A DNA stretch of 64,000 nt from Calliphora vicina (taxonomy: Eukaryota > Arthropoda > Insecta > Diptera > Calliphoridae): the NCBI RefSeq assembly GCF_958450345.1, contig NC_088780.1, positions 104,296,226 through 104,360,225 of the forward strand. Reading direction: 5' to 3'. Under the pieces are notes generated by a model. It saw only the letters and a list, made by a program, of their open reading frames with translations. It was not told the DNA's origin and made no database searches. Position 1 is the stretch's first letter. Each line of letters starts with the position of its first letter. Positions 22,746-33,851 of the stretch are shown one piece after another. Both the position numbers and the translations under genes were made by a program.

Positions 22746-23689
22746 TATATATAAGTTATTGGATCTACTAACAATATTCGATGTATCGGGGTGGATAAAA
22801 AACTCAAAAGTAATAATTTCTTTAATGAAATTATAGTCAAAGTGCAAAGTTCAGCTAAAAAATATTTTTTTTCTAAAATCTTGTGAAATTAGTTTGAGTT
22901 TGACATTCAAGCTAAAAGCTTGAAAAACTTTCCCTGATGATGACGATGATGATAATGAAGGTATTATTGATGATGATTTCGATGATGATGGTTGTTGGAT
23001 TTATAGATTTTATTATTCATGTCATGTATTTTTGTTTTTTATTAGATTTTATTTTCATTGTTTTCTTACTGATGGGTATTTTCTATTCCATGGCTTTAAA
23101 TATTTTTATAACATTTGGTGAAAATTATCATCTATTTGTTATGGTAAGAAACAGCAAAGGATTTTATTATGGCTATCGATTAAAGAGGTTTAATAATAGC
23201 TCTAACAACAACTTACAAACTATAATAACAAAAGCATATTTGAATTTTCATTTCATTAGATTTAGATTTATCTCACATACTTGCCTAAAACAGCACATGT
23301 TGGTAAAACTTTCAGGATTTGTTGAATAAATATTGTTACACATTCAATGCAAATACAATGTTTTACATTTTAGTATAATATTTCTATGCAAATTTTCATA
23401 TTGCTTTGTTTTAGAAACTCTAGATTTGTTGTGTTTACTCAACAAAGCATTTGGATGTAAGAAAATTTTAAAGTTTTTACAAAGGAAATCCTTCCATTTG
23501 CACTAAACATAAATTTAGTGCTACTAAAAGAAACAAATTGTTAAGATTTCATTATATTTTCACTTTGAAGGCTCACGAATGTCGCGTTCTTGATAGTGAA
23601 AATGTCCATATTAAGTAAAAATAAGGTTCGCAGCTCACTGAAACACATTAAATAAATTTAAACTTTATTCTAAAACTTGAATTTTTGGC
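22746..23689. other. Unassigned AT-rich region
   Basis: A GATGATGATGATAATG run at 22935-22990 gives a methionine-rich ORF (22937-23329, +) that is hydrophobic and AT-driven; I do not count it as a gene. Other sequence has no recognised features. Confidence 0.35.
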
Positions 23690-24030
23690 TATGTGAAGCA
23701 AATAATAATATTTTGAAATTTATCAAACCGGAGTTGGCATGTATCTCTTTTTCCGCACATGCAAAGCCTTGTTCCATAATTTCATCAGATGGTTCTACAA
23801 CGAATCAATAGATTATTGACTGTATTCTCATAAATAGACCTTCCGAGCGCCCAATTCCATGGTTAACAGATCATGCGTTAATGTATCAGCAATACTGAGT
23901 CTTGCAATCATTGAAAGCAACTCTATTGGCACGACACCCATTGTCACAAGATCCTGATTAAATGAATCATTCATGTTTTGCCTTACAGCCCCAATGATCG
24001 ACAGGCATGAATATGAATGGAAAAAAAATT
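23690..24030 (-). pseudogene. Coding-like fragment of unrecognised protein, frameshifted
   Basis: On the minus strand, 24025 to 23828 is open and reads like a real protein, including NDSFNQDLVTMGVVPIELLS and IADTLTHDLLTMELGARKVY before a TGA. In another frame downstream (about 23800-23700) PSDEIMEQGFACAEKEIHAN continues with similar texture. Base composition is higher in GC than the flanks. It may be a decayed transposon protein or a retro-pseudogene. I do not recognise the family. Confidence 0.4.
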
Positions 24031-24940
24031 GTTGTTCGAATTTTGAAGGGTGCCGGCCGGAATATTATGACACTATGTCAAACGTCAGATATATGCAAAA
24101 TTTTACTATTTATATGAAATAAATTAATGAAACTCCTTAACATTCTGCATTATTTTACAGAAATATGTTAATGAAAATTACAATAAAAAAAACTCCTTTG
24201 GGTCAAAATGACCCACAAACTGTATTACCGCTAAAATTCGGAAAAAATGCTAATTTTTTAGTTTTTGTAAAATCGAAATGTGTACGTTACAGTCGTTGTA
24301 ATGAGATATAAATGACAAAAATTGGTTAAAAAATGTTAAGGTTATTAAAAATTCCCCAGACCATTAACGTGTCTCAGGCCACTTGAACAAGAAATTTAGG
24401 AAAAAAAAATTTTTACTTAAAATACATCCATATTTACTTGTATATGAATTTTTGGCTAACCAATCCGCAGGTATGACCAACAAAATTTATTTTTTTTAAC
24501 AGCAGTTTCAAATCTCCTTTTTCAACTTTTTAAAAATGTTGTTAAACAAATTTCAGAATTTTTTAATCATCACATTGGGATTTATTGAGATTATATTATG
24601 GAATAAAAATATGAAAAAATTATATCATATTGAAAAAATTATAACTCTTAGTTTTTCCGTAACTGCGATTTAAATATTGCGATTTTTGGGAAAAACTAAT
24701 TTTTTGGCCATATTTTGGCGAATGAGCCCAATTTTCTGTACTATTATGAATTTTAAATAAAACCTATTCATAATATTATAATCCAGGTAATTCTAAATAT
24801 AGTCTGAAAATTTTACTAAAATCGGAGAACGTTAACCACAGATTATTACAGATATGAAACAAATGATAGTTGTCAAATTGTTGTGATTTGCAGAGCGAGA
24901 GAAAAAATACAATTTTCAATAGGCAACTACTGTGAAATAT
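24031..24940. other. Unassigned region with a small perfect hairpin
   Basis: TGGGTCA-AAA-TGACCCA at 24199-24215 is a perfect 7-bp hairpin, similar to motifs at some piggyBac-like ends, but no TTAA partner was found. The rest is AT-rich with no ORF. Confidence 0.35.
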
Positions 24941-25155
24941 ACTAAGTCATTAATATACACAATATGGATATCTAATGATACAGATGGCGTATATATTGGA
25001 GCTACAATGAGTCAAAATCCGCTATATAAAAAATATTTTTTAAACCGGATTTTTTTTACCAAAAAAAAATAGCTTCGTCATAAAAATTTTTTCACTAATA
25101 AAGTAAATTTTTTTTTAAATAATACTACAACAAAATCAAATTTTTTCCAAAATTA

Positions 25156-26442
25156 CAAGGTCCGACCAATAAATTTTGATAGAGGAGACAAAAAAAAAAG
25201 AGACGTGTATCGGCGTTTTGAAAGTTCACATCTGAATTTCATTTGAGGGGGGCGGGTTAAAGTTTCGCAACTCTGGCACATTCTCATTGTTAAACCTTAC
25301 ATTTTAGGAATGAAATGAGTTCATCAAAGTTATGTAAAATGTTACTGAGAATATTTTTGTAGAATATGTTAACCCTCTAAATCCTCAAGGCATGGGTCTT
25401 TTTTGTCCTTCTTTAAAAAAAGAGCAGCAAATACCATTAAAACTGGGATTTAAGGGTTTAAAATGTTCCGCAAAAATATTATCCGTGAAATTTTACTATA
25501 CTAAAACACAAAAACGAAAAATTCAACCAGAAAGTCAGAAATAAGACACAACTAAAGAGAGCATACGGTTAATTTCGTATTTATTAAGAATTTGGATAGG
25601 AAGTCTTCATTTATTACATTTTTTTAGCTCTAGGCAATTCCACTTTATTACCATACAATGTCCTTCATATTTCAGCTATAAGCGTTCTTCAATGGGTGCG
25701 CATATTAAATTTTTGGGGTACTTTAAAATAAAATTCTTAATAAATGCGAAATTAACCCTAAGCTCTCTTTTGTTGCGTCTTATTTCTTACTTTCTGGTTG
25801 AATTTTCCGTTTTGGTGTATTCAGGGACTCATAGTAAAATTTCAAGGATAATATTTTTGCAGAACATTTTAACCCCTTAAATCCCTGATTTAATGGTGGT
25901 ATTTGAACTTTTTTAAAGGAAGGACAAAAAAGACCCATGCCTTGAGGATTTAGAGGGTTAACATATTTTACATAAATTTGCTGAATACATTTTAAATTTC
26001 TTTAAAATAAAATTCTTAATAAATGCGAAATTAATCCTCGGCTCTCTTTTGTTATGTCTTATTTCTGACTTTCTGGATGAATTTTCCTTTTTGGTGTATT
26101 TAGGGACTTATAGTAAAATTTTACGGATAATATTTTTGCGGAACATTTTAACCTCTTAAATCCCTGTTTTAATGGTGTTTTATGCTCATTTTTAAGAGAA
26201 GGACAAAAAAGACCCATGCCTTGAGGATTTAGAGGGTTAACATATTTTATTTTATATTCACATTTTATACCTAAAATGTAAGGATCACATGGTTTCTTAT
26301 GACGATTAACAATGAGAATATGCCAGAGTTGCGAAATTTTAACCCTTTAAACTTCAAATGAAATTCAGATGTAAACTTTCAAAACGCCGATATACGTGTC
26401 TTTTTTTTTGTCTCCTTTATCAAAATTTATTGGTCGGCCTTG
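25156..26442. mobile_element. Foldback-type element with ~430-bp inverted arms and a third internal arm
   Basis: Ends CAAGGTCCGACCAATAAATT and its inverse ATTGGTCGGCCTTG; TA at 25154-25155 and 26443-26444. The left arm (25156-25595) and right arm (25995-26442) are inverted copies; 25695-25965 is a further copy of the inner part of the right arm in direct repeat. No transposase. Arms can base-pair nearly end to end. Confidence 0.83.
25373..25957. mobile_element. TTAA-flanked inner foldback, piggyBac-like ends
   Basis: Starts CCCTCTAAATCCTCAAGGCA and ends with the inverse TGCCTTGAGGATTTAGAGGG. TTAA abuts both ends (25369-25372 and 25958-25961) and also the second right arm ending at 26236 (TTAA 26237-26240). 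CCC termini at TTAA are characteristic of the piggyBac superfamily; that assignment is by ends only. Confidence 0.6.
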
Positions 26443-26586
26443 TAAATTTTTTTGGTGTTGTACAGTGTAATTAAAAAAGAAATTTAAAAAAAAAATTTAA
26501 TAAAAAATTTTGAAAACTATTTTTTTAAATTTTACTTAACTAAATACATTTAAAACTTTTATTTTAAAGTATAATTTGATGATGGG

Positions 26587-27150
26587 CAATCGGCAACGAA
26601 AATTGGGAACGAAACGGCACCGATCAGTAAAGGAAAACCTGTCATTTGGGGCCGGAACGAAAACCACTTCAAGTAGGTTGTTTTCGGTGCTGTAGTAACG
26701 AAATTATTTTAATTATTTTTTTATTTCAAATTTAAAGAAAATTAAAATGAATAAAAAAAATAAATTTTCTTTATAGGAAGAGGAAAAAATAATAGATATT
26801 GTCAAAAATAATGAAATTCTATTTAATGTGCGATATCCAAAATTAAAAAATTATTTCGTTTCTGTTTTATGCCGCAACGCAACGCACCCAACTGAAACGA
26901 GACGGTGACGAACACCAACGTTTTTCAGTTTTCGATTACGATGTATGCGGAAACCCAGCTCTACTGGGGTTTTCTTGATTTATATAACAAAAATCAAAAA
27001 TAGCAATAATTTTTTTTTAATATTGTTTGTTATAAATACAAATTATTGAAAATTGTTTGAAAAAAACTCACTCAGCCACTACCTAGTCTGCCAGCTACTT
27101 CAAAGATCTGCTTTGAAATCTTCTTTATCTTTCGAATATGATTGTAATAG
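26587..27150. other. Unassigned, with a possible diverged DNA-transposon remnant
   Basis: 26587-26660 and 26880-26965 share GAACGAAAC/ACGAAA-rich strings in opposite orientation (CGGCAACGAAAATTGGGAAC versus CAGTTTTCGATTACG), suggesting weak inverted ends of a ~375-bp element. Similarity is too low for a firm call. Confidence 0.3.
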
Positions 27151-27695
27151 AGGATTCGAAGAGACAAACGCTTCGGCTTTCGGTCGGTTAACGACTTATT
27201 ATCGGAAAGTAAATGCAAGGGATGCAATCCGAAAAGATGAATTCCTAAGCTCTATAAGCTAAGGCTAGCTAATTAATACAATACGAAGAGATAAATGCTT
27301 CGGCTCTAGGTCGTCTAACGACTAATTATGGGTAAATATAGCATTTGGATGACATCCGAGGAGATAAATGCTCCGGCTCTCGGCCGGCTTACTTCAAGTT
27401 ATTGGCTGTGGCTAGCTAATGAGTACATTCCCATGAGATAAATGCTTCGGCTCTCGGTCGTCTAACGACTAATTATGGATAAATATAGCATTTGGATGAC
27501 ATCCGAAGCTATTGACAAGTTATTGGCTGTGACTAGCTAATAAGTACATTCCCACGAGATAAATGCTTCGGCTGTTGGTCGGCCAACGACTATTTATGGG
27601 TTAATATAGCTTTTTAATGCTATCCAAAGATATAAATTCTTCAGCTCTCTTCGGCTAACTACAAGTTATTGACTATGACTAACTAATGAGTACTA
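27151..27695. repeat. Complex tandem repeat, unit about 120-150 bp
   Basis: GAGATAAATGCTTCGGCTC-type starts recur at about 27161, 27287, 27359, 27437, 27558 and 27630. Each full unit holds TCTAACGACTAATTATGG, AGCATTTGGATGACATCCG and GTTATTGGCTGTGACTAGC. Units are 121-150 bp because a half-unit is sometimes duplicated or lost. GC content is clearly higher than the flanks. The 69-codon ORF at 27053-27262 runs through it and is not considered a gene. Confidence 0.85.
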
Positions 27696-28423
27696 TCCGA
27701 CGGATTTTAGCTACGGTATTAGTACAAAGAAGAATTTTGGCCTCGCCTAATTATGCTTTGTTACCCGGGAGCAAAGTACAACTAGATCGGGACTTCGATT
27801 CTTACTTGTCTTGTTCATGTTTTTCTGACATATCTTACATTAAAATTCATATTAGTACGAGTATATTTTTGTTAAAACTAATTTTGTATTAGTATTAATT
27901 ATGTTAAATTGATGGGCTGGGTTTTGTAACTGAATGAAGATTATACCTCGACATAATAACTCTAGAATTTCGCGGATACTTTTTACTATTCGTTTTCAAT
28001 TAGCTTTTAAACCCTTTCGAAAATGTATATTCAACATTTTTTTTAGTTGTTTCTTAACCTATTATGATATATAACTTCAAGGTTATGGATGTGATATTTT
28101 ATGCCCAGTGGTTCAATTTGGTAAGCGGAACTGGTGCAATGGGTTTTTTCGTGTTTTGCCATTTATTCCCTGATATTTTAGACTTCTTACATTATTAAAC
28201 TAAAACTTTGTTCAGATGTACTGTTTATATTATTTTTCCTTGCAGACTTGTAAACAATCGCAATAATATCAAAGTGTTCTTCGAATATTTCCTACAATAT
28301 CTCAATCATTTGCCCCATACTACCTTTAATTTTATTTCCTTCAAAAGTAAAAATCATACAATGATTTTATTTGAAAAACATAAAACTTATTCACAGAAAA
28401 AAGTTTCAACATACATAAATATT
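27696..28423. other. Unassigned flank of the tandem repeat
   Basis: 27696-27800 (TACCCGGGAGCAAAG, GATCGGGACTTCGATTC) keeps the higher GC of the tandem repeat and may be part of the same unit or of its parent element. 27900-28423 is AT-rich with no recognised feature. Confidence 0.35.
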
Positions 28424-30158
28424 ACACCGTACGACACTCAATATTAGACACGAACCGGATGATATACGTCTGAAACAATAAATTAAATGGAGAAAAACTG
28501 CGTTTTCAGTTTTTCATTTCGTGATCCTGTTTCCTTTTAAAAGGACTTCAAATTATCAGAGGAGTACATTTTTAAAAAAATGTTTTAAAATACTTCTGAA
28601 TATCCTACTATGTCAAATTTGGTGTCAAATGATCAAGAAGAGTTGTAAAATATTTCGTATTATCCTGTAAGGATCAAAAATGTCCTTTCAAATTTGTATC
28701 CATGAATATACTTTTAGATTTCCAATATTTTTTTTAAAAAAAATAGTGAGTTAAAGATCCAAATATTGAATACCACATGCCAAAATTTAATCCTTCTATC
28801 TTAACTACTTAAGTGTTAAAAAATATTTTAAATTTGAATTATTTGATTTTTTATATTTTATTTTAATATTTCATTCGAAAAAAATATAACAAAATCCGTT
28901 GTGAAAAGCTGAGAAAGCGAAGAAGACTTTTTAATAAACAAGTAAAATGGTATAGTTGGGCAAGCCCGACCTTATGATTCCCTACACCTAGTATATGATT
29001 ATAAAGAGTTTTCTTTTGATATGAAACTTATTTGTATTGAATTTTATTTGAATACACACATTTTCGGTAGTGGACCTTATATGGGAGCTATGACTAATTA
29101 TGGACCAATCGCTACAAAATTTAATGGGATGAATTGCGAATATATGGAACATATTTGTGTTGAATTTTGTTTGGATACTGACATATTTCAGAGATTTATG
29201 TATATTAATGACATTTTTGAGAATGTTGCTTATATGGGAGCTATGGAATATTGTTGACCGATCGTCAAGAAATTTGGTCGTCGGAGTTCGGCTTACATAA
29301 AACTTAATTGTGCTGAATTTGGTTTGAATATGTTTATAATTAAGATATTTATGAGAGCTTAACTATTTTCAAATAGGCCAATTATATGGGGGCTAGGATA
29401 AATAATGGGCTGATTTTAACCAAATTCAATAGCCTTTGTCTTTGGGGCAATATAAAGGTTTGTGCCAAATTTTGTTGAATTATCATTAAACCTGCGACCT
29501 GTAGTTTGATTACAAGGTTTACATGGATGGACGGACAGACGGACGGACATCGCTTAGTCGACTCAGAAAGTAATCCTGAGCAGATTTGTATACTTTAATG
29601 TGGGTGTTGGGACAATATTTTTGTATATTGCAAACAACAGCCCTAACCCATTATACCTCCCCCACTATGGTGGTGTAGTTTATAAACATGCACTTTTCTT
29701 AATAAAACATTTTTGTATACTAATACATTTTTTTTTATATTTTAATTTGACCTTTATATATATAAAGATGAAATTTTGACATTTAGTATAGAATATTTGG
29801 GTCTTTAAAGCACTATTTTTTTAAAAGGAAATTTATTGGCAATCTTAAAGGATAAACATTTTAAAGGACATTTTTGACATCTTTTGATGCTTACAGGATA
29901 AAATAAAGATAATGCAAAATATTTTACAACTCTTCTTGTTCTTTTGACATACAATTTGTCATTGTTGGAATAGCAGGAGTATTTTTAAATATTTTTTGAA
30001 AAATGTACTTCTTTGAAACTTTGAAGTTCTTTTAAAAGGACACAGGATCACGAAATGAAAAACTGAAAACACAGTTTTTCTCCATTAAATTTATAGTTTG
30101 AGACGTATATCATCCGGTTCGTGTCTAACGAATTTTTTCTCTATTTGTCGGACGGTGT
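28424..30158. mobile_element. Element with ~300-bp terminal inverted repeats, Helitron-like insertion inside
   Basis: The outer ends ACACCGTACGACA and TGTCGGACGGTGT are inverted. Further in, TTAGACACGAACCGGATGAT (28444) and its inverse ending 30128 start a long alignment that includes TTTTCATTTCGTGATCCTG and TTTTAAAAGGAC and runs to about 28730 and 29830. The 28937-29684 Helitron-like element is nested in the centre. No target duplication is clear; no ORF. Confidence 0.8.
28937..29684 (+). mobile_element. Helitron-like element, family A, diverged full-length copy
   Basis: Head AACAAGTAAAATGGTATAG with GGGCAAGCCCGACC; ATGGG(A/G)GCTA modules at 29081, 29234 and 29386 (spacing 153, 152); CGGACAGACGGACGGACATC; tail CCTCCCCCACTATGGTGG and GTAGTTTATA. 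The 78-codon ORF at 29021 is produced by the 153-bp period, not by a gene. Confidence 0.85.
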
Positions 30159-30832
30159 TATGATTTGATTTCATTGATTTCAATTCATAACATTTATAAC
30201 TAATTTCTTAAATATTATGATTTTTTTTTTCATATTTTATGTTTTCATATAAAATCTAGAAGGCTTGAAAAATATTATTTCAATTTCATTTATAATTTAT
30301 GTATGTATGTATGTTGTTCAAATATTTTTGAAATTTTCCGTGGAATTTTTTTTTATTTTTTATGATTTTTAGCTAGAAAATGAGAAAATATGCGCGAAAT
30401 TGACTCAATTTTGTTAAGAGGACGATGTTTATGGATGGCTTTAATGTTTATGGATGATTTATTATGATTAATGATATTTTTAAGTTTCAGATATTTAAAA
30501 TTCATCTTAAAATATTGGCCAATATATTTTTGAATAAGTTCATTATTCAATTTATATGCAATTTATTATAAAATATCATACAATTTACGTAAAAAAAGCT
30601 AAAATTTCCGTCATGTACAATTTTATAATATTTATGAACATGTTCTTATTCTGAATGAAAAAAGTTTGGGAAAAAAGTCATGTTCGATTAATAATATTTA
30701 TTACAAAATTCATTCCAGTTATGAATTTCTTTTTTCTGTGTTGTCAGATTTTTATTTGAAAAATCATTTTCTCAGTAATTGTTATGAATGCAATAAAATG
30801 ATTTTGTCAAAAAAAAACGTAAGAATCTTTTA
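30159..30832. other. Unassigned AT-rich sequence
   Basis: TATGTATGTATGT at 30300 and long A/T tracts; two short ORFs on opposite strands without recognisable domains. Confidence 0.35.
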
Positions 30833-31860
30833 CCCAGCAAAAGACCTTCATTGCCAAGTAATACGTTAAAACTGTCATATCTGACACTTGACAACTTACA
30901 CAATAGCATTTTAACTCATTATTTTAACACGGTGATGTCATTGGAGGCTATAACTTATCACAACTGCTTATAAATAATTCATTACTTCAATAGCACTAAA
31001 ACTAGTTACAAGTAATGACTTAAATAACTCATTGGCAGTTAGTTCTGACTAGGGTTTTTATCCCGGGAATTCCTGGTACAAATTTTACCAAAATTTCACT
31101 ACCCGATTCCCGGGATTTTTAGTCGGTAATCCCGGAAACTAAAAACTGACGAAAATACATAAAATTTTTTACACCAAAAAAGAGAATTCATTATTTATAG
31201 AATTTATTTCTTATTGAATCATTCTAATTTCTTTAAATTTCTTCTTAAAATCCATAACAAAATAGCCTCAAAAATTTATTAAATGTTTCTTCAATTAAAA
31301 TCTAGTACAAAAATGCTTAAGAAAATGTTTGGAATTAATTTAAACATTCAAAGTTTGAATAAATTCTGTTATTAACTTAAAATTCTAAAAATTCACTTTA
31401 AACAAAGGCTTTGGAATGAATATAGAATGGATAGAATGGATTTATGGAATGAAAGGTGACATTATTTAATTGCGTATTAAGATTTTAGTGAATTAAGCTC
31501 AAATTTTATTAATTAATTCGAAGCTCTGATATTTAATAATTATAAAACTAAGTTTTTATATGAAATTTGGCTATAATATTCCTAATTTACAGTATAATTA
31601 TATATTTCGGAAATAGCCGGGTACCCCGGAAATGTAGAAAAAAATTTCCCGATTCCCGGGAATCAAAAAAGGTCGGTAAATTAAAAACCCTAGTTCTGAC
31701 AGAAGCCGTTACCAGTAAAAACTGAACATGCTTTTGCAAATTACAAGAAAGTAAGCAGAACAGACAAGTAAGTAAGTCATTACTTGACAACTTCTATGTA
31801 ATGCAGACAGTATGTTTTAGCCATTGAAAACAAAAGTCATTAAAAAAGTATTTTGCTGGG
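30833..31860. mobile_element. CCCAGCA-family element with nested hAT-like insertion
   Basis: Ends CCCAGCAAAAGACC and GTATTTTGCTGGG. The interior is interrupted at GTTCTGAC by the 31050-31692 element. Removing it leaves about 380 bp, close to the size of the 10589 copy. Shared terminal CCCAGCA and size suggest a subfamily of the CCCAGCAG group. Confidence 0.65.
31050..31692. mobile_element. hAT-like non-autonomous element, exact 8-bp duplication
   Basis: Ends TAGGGTTTTTA and TAAAAACCCTA; GTTCTGAC flanks both sides (31042-31049 and 31693-31700). The subterminal region carries TCCCGGGAATTCC and CGATTCCCGGGA palindromic motifs in both arms. A related copy is at 42435-44087. No transposase. Confidence 0.9.
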
Positions 31861-32069
31861 ATGGTTTTTCTAAAATAGTTCATACTGTCATCTGAGTTGA
31901 TGTTGTCGTTTTTTTTTTTAGTATTTTTTGTTGTCAACAGCATTTAACAGCATTTTATTATACTTTATTCAGTATTTCTGTTTTCTTTTGCTGTATGTGA
32001 CGACTGTTTAATAAAAGTTTATTTTTTATTTATTTTTTTGTTTGGAATTTGTAAGAAGAGAAGACAACA

Positions 32070-32333
32070 ATGACAACAACTACAAAAATAAAACTTAAGT
32101 ATTCCACTTTAAAACCTTTAAAAACCCAGCAGCAGACCATCAACGACAACAATAGTAAATACAGCAACAGCAATGTTAGAAATGACATGATAATAAGAAT
32201 GAGAAAAGAAATGCCAACAACTAGAAAAAGCATTAAGAAGTTTTTACAACAACTATTTAGTTTTACTTACAACAACTACATGCCATCAACAGCTACCAAA
32301 GAGCAGGACAACAGTGAGGCCAGCAACAACTAA
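32070..32333 (+). CDS. Small ORF of 87 codons in a leader-like island (possible upstream ORF)
   Basis: ATG in GACAACAATGACAAC, a good fly start context. The product starts MTTTTKIKLKYSTLKP, is basic in the middle (RMRKEMPTTRKSIKKF) and rich in Asn/Gln/Ser; no domain, signal or membrane segment is visible. Codons follow the surrounding CAACAAC-rich composition, so chance is possible. The stop is followed by CAA repeats and a GTAAGT donor at 32395, which would make this a 5'-leader exon with an upstream ORF. Not linked to a named gene. Confidence 0.25.
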   Translation: MTTTTKIKLKYSTLKPLKTQQQTINDNNSKYSNSNVRNDMIIRMRKEMPTTRKSIKKFLQQLFSFTYNNYMPSTATKEQDNSEASNN

Positions 32334-32394
32334 GTACAAGACCAAATATGCAAATTAAGGTCCTTAGAGCAACAACAACAACAACATCAAACAA

Positions 32395-32400
32395 GTAAGT
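32395..32400 (+). promoter_or_regulatory. Possible splice donor GTAAGT
   Basis: CATCAAACAA then GTAAGT, a consensus 5' splice site at the end of a CAACAACAACAA tract, followed by a (CA)n run as common at the start of fly introns. Supports but does not prove the leader-exon reading of 32040-32394. Confidence 0.3.
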
Positions 32401-32401
32401 A

Positions 32402-32421
32402 AACACACACACACACACACA
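32402..32421. repeat. (CA)n microsatellite
   Basis: About ten CA dinucleotides directly after the candidate donor. Confidence 0.9.
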
Positions 32422-32806
32422 TTTGTTCCTAACGTACGAATTTTTCTGAACTTTTTTTTTATTTTTTGGATTTTTTTTTTTCTTAACAGGGAGAAAAAAA
32501 TTTAAAAGAAATTTAGCTGTAAGTCAAGGTGCACGTAAGAGCCAGTAGTTGTAAGTAAAACTATCCATAACATTCCATTACTCGTACTCGCTTTAGCTCG
32601 TTTACATGTACTTTGTTTATTTGTATGAGAGCAAGCAAATCTGTTTCCATTTTTATGGGTCCACATCTTGAGCTGCTTAAAAATGTTGAAGAAAATTTGC
32701 CAACTTGTTAAATATGTTGATTTTTGTGTAGATCTACATATATTAGGGCGACTCTTATATTGTTTTTTTTTACTTTTCACAAATTCTCAAAAATTTGTCT
32801 TCGTAA

Positions 32807-33132
32807 CATAGTGGGGTCGATCGCAAAAAAGTGATAATAAATTTGAAATCTTCTAAACACTGGTCCGATTGCCAAATGATGTTTATCATCGATCATGAAA
32901 TTTAAATTTTTCTTTTCCGAATTTCAAATGAAAATTTTAATTTTAAATTTTTCTTTTCTGAATTATAAATGAAATGAAAATTTTTGTTCTTTTTTGAATT
33001 TAAAAATCACATTTTCAATTGGGATTTTCTGAATTGAATTGAAAAGTTTTCATTTTCAATTGAAAATGGTGTAGTCGTGACATATACAGTCCAATCATTA
33101 ATAAAAAATCCATTGTAGTTTTTTCCCTTTTC
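32807..33132 (+). repeat. Diverged Transib-like terminus and following AT-rich sequence
   Basis: CATAGTGGGGTCGATCGC, then 22 bp after the heptamer AATAAATTT, then CTAAACACTGGTCCGATTG, matching the order of motifs at 38001 (CTAAACGGCTGGTCCGATCG). After about 32880 the similarity is lost; 32900-33080 has runs of AATTTTCATTT in direct and inverse orientation. Confidence 0.55.
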
Positions 33133-33702
33133 CCATTTATATACACTTCACCTTCGTGAGAAGGGTATATATAAGTTTGTCATTCCGTTTCTAATTTCCA
33201 CAATATAATTTTCCGACTCTATAAAGTATATATATTCTGGATCCTTATAGATAGCAGAGTCGATTAAGCCATGACCGTCAGTCTGTAGAAATCAACTTTC
33301 CGAAGCCCCCAAATAACTTATATACACGATTCATACATCAATATCTCCGGAATTCTTCCGGATCGGATGCTATTTAAAATCGAGAAAATCGGTACACAAA
33401 TGGCTGACATATAAGGAAAAAACCAGGACAACCTCGATTTTTTACCTATATCTGGATTACTAAAGGTACGGTCACACATGGCAAATATTTGCTCAAAAAA
33501 GCGTAACCACTTTTTTTTAGAACAAATTTGTTTGACGTGCTTACTCTTACAAATGTTTTGTAAGAACAAACAGCATCAAATAAAATAAAACTAATTTTTT
33601 TTGTTTTGAATTATACTAAGTAAAATATGTTTTTGAAATAAATAAAAGAATTCAAATGTATTTAAGTCATTAATATAGACAATATGGATATCGAATGACA
33701 GT
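33133..33702 (-). mobile_element. Helitron-like element, family B, reverse, interrupted and truncated
   Basis: Starts with the inverse tail (TTCACCTTCGTGAGAAGGGT), continues through ATATATTCTGGATCC, CCCCCAAATAACTTATA and AACCTCGATTTTT to GGATTACTAA at 33470. A 192-bp insertion follows (33471-33662, begins AGGTACGGTCACACATGG), then AAGTCATTAATATAGACAAT resumes and stops at 33702. Confidence 0.8.
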
Positions 33703-33851
33703 TACTCTGTAACTTTTGAACCGATAGAGATATTTTATATATTTTTTTTTGGTGTACAGATAACTTCTTGAATTTTTCTCCAGTTTTAATTTCATTAAAA
33801 TTGGTTCAGTAGTTGTTGCGCAATTTAAGGTTAAAGTTATCAGCAGATAAA

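Larger units (their letters stand above)
24941..26586 (-). mobile_element. Helitron-like element, family B, reverse, split by a foldback
   Basis: 24941-25155 carries CAATATGGATATCTAATGAT and AATGAGTCAAAATC, the reverse of the family-B core. 26443-26586 carries AAAGTATAATTTGATG, the reverse of the region after its head. The head hairpin is missing. The foldback at 25156-26442 lies between. Confidence 0.65.

Noticed and set aside
22937..23329. 130-codon ORF, hydrophobic, possible membrane protein
   Set aside because: Driven by a GATGAT simple repeat and AT-rich sequence; no start context, splice signals or recognisable segments.
33471..33662. 192-bp insertion in a family-B copy as a defined MITE
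   Set aside because: No inverted ends or clear target duplication could be established.
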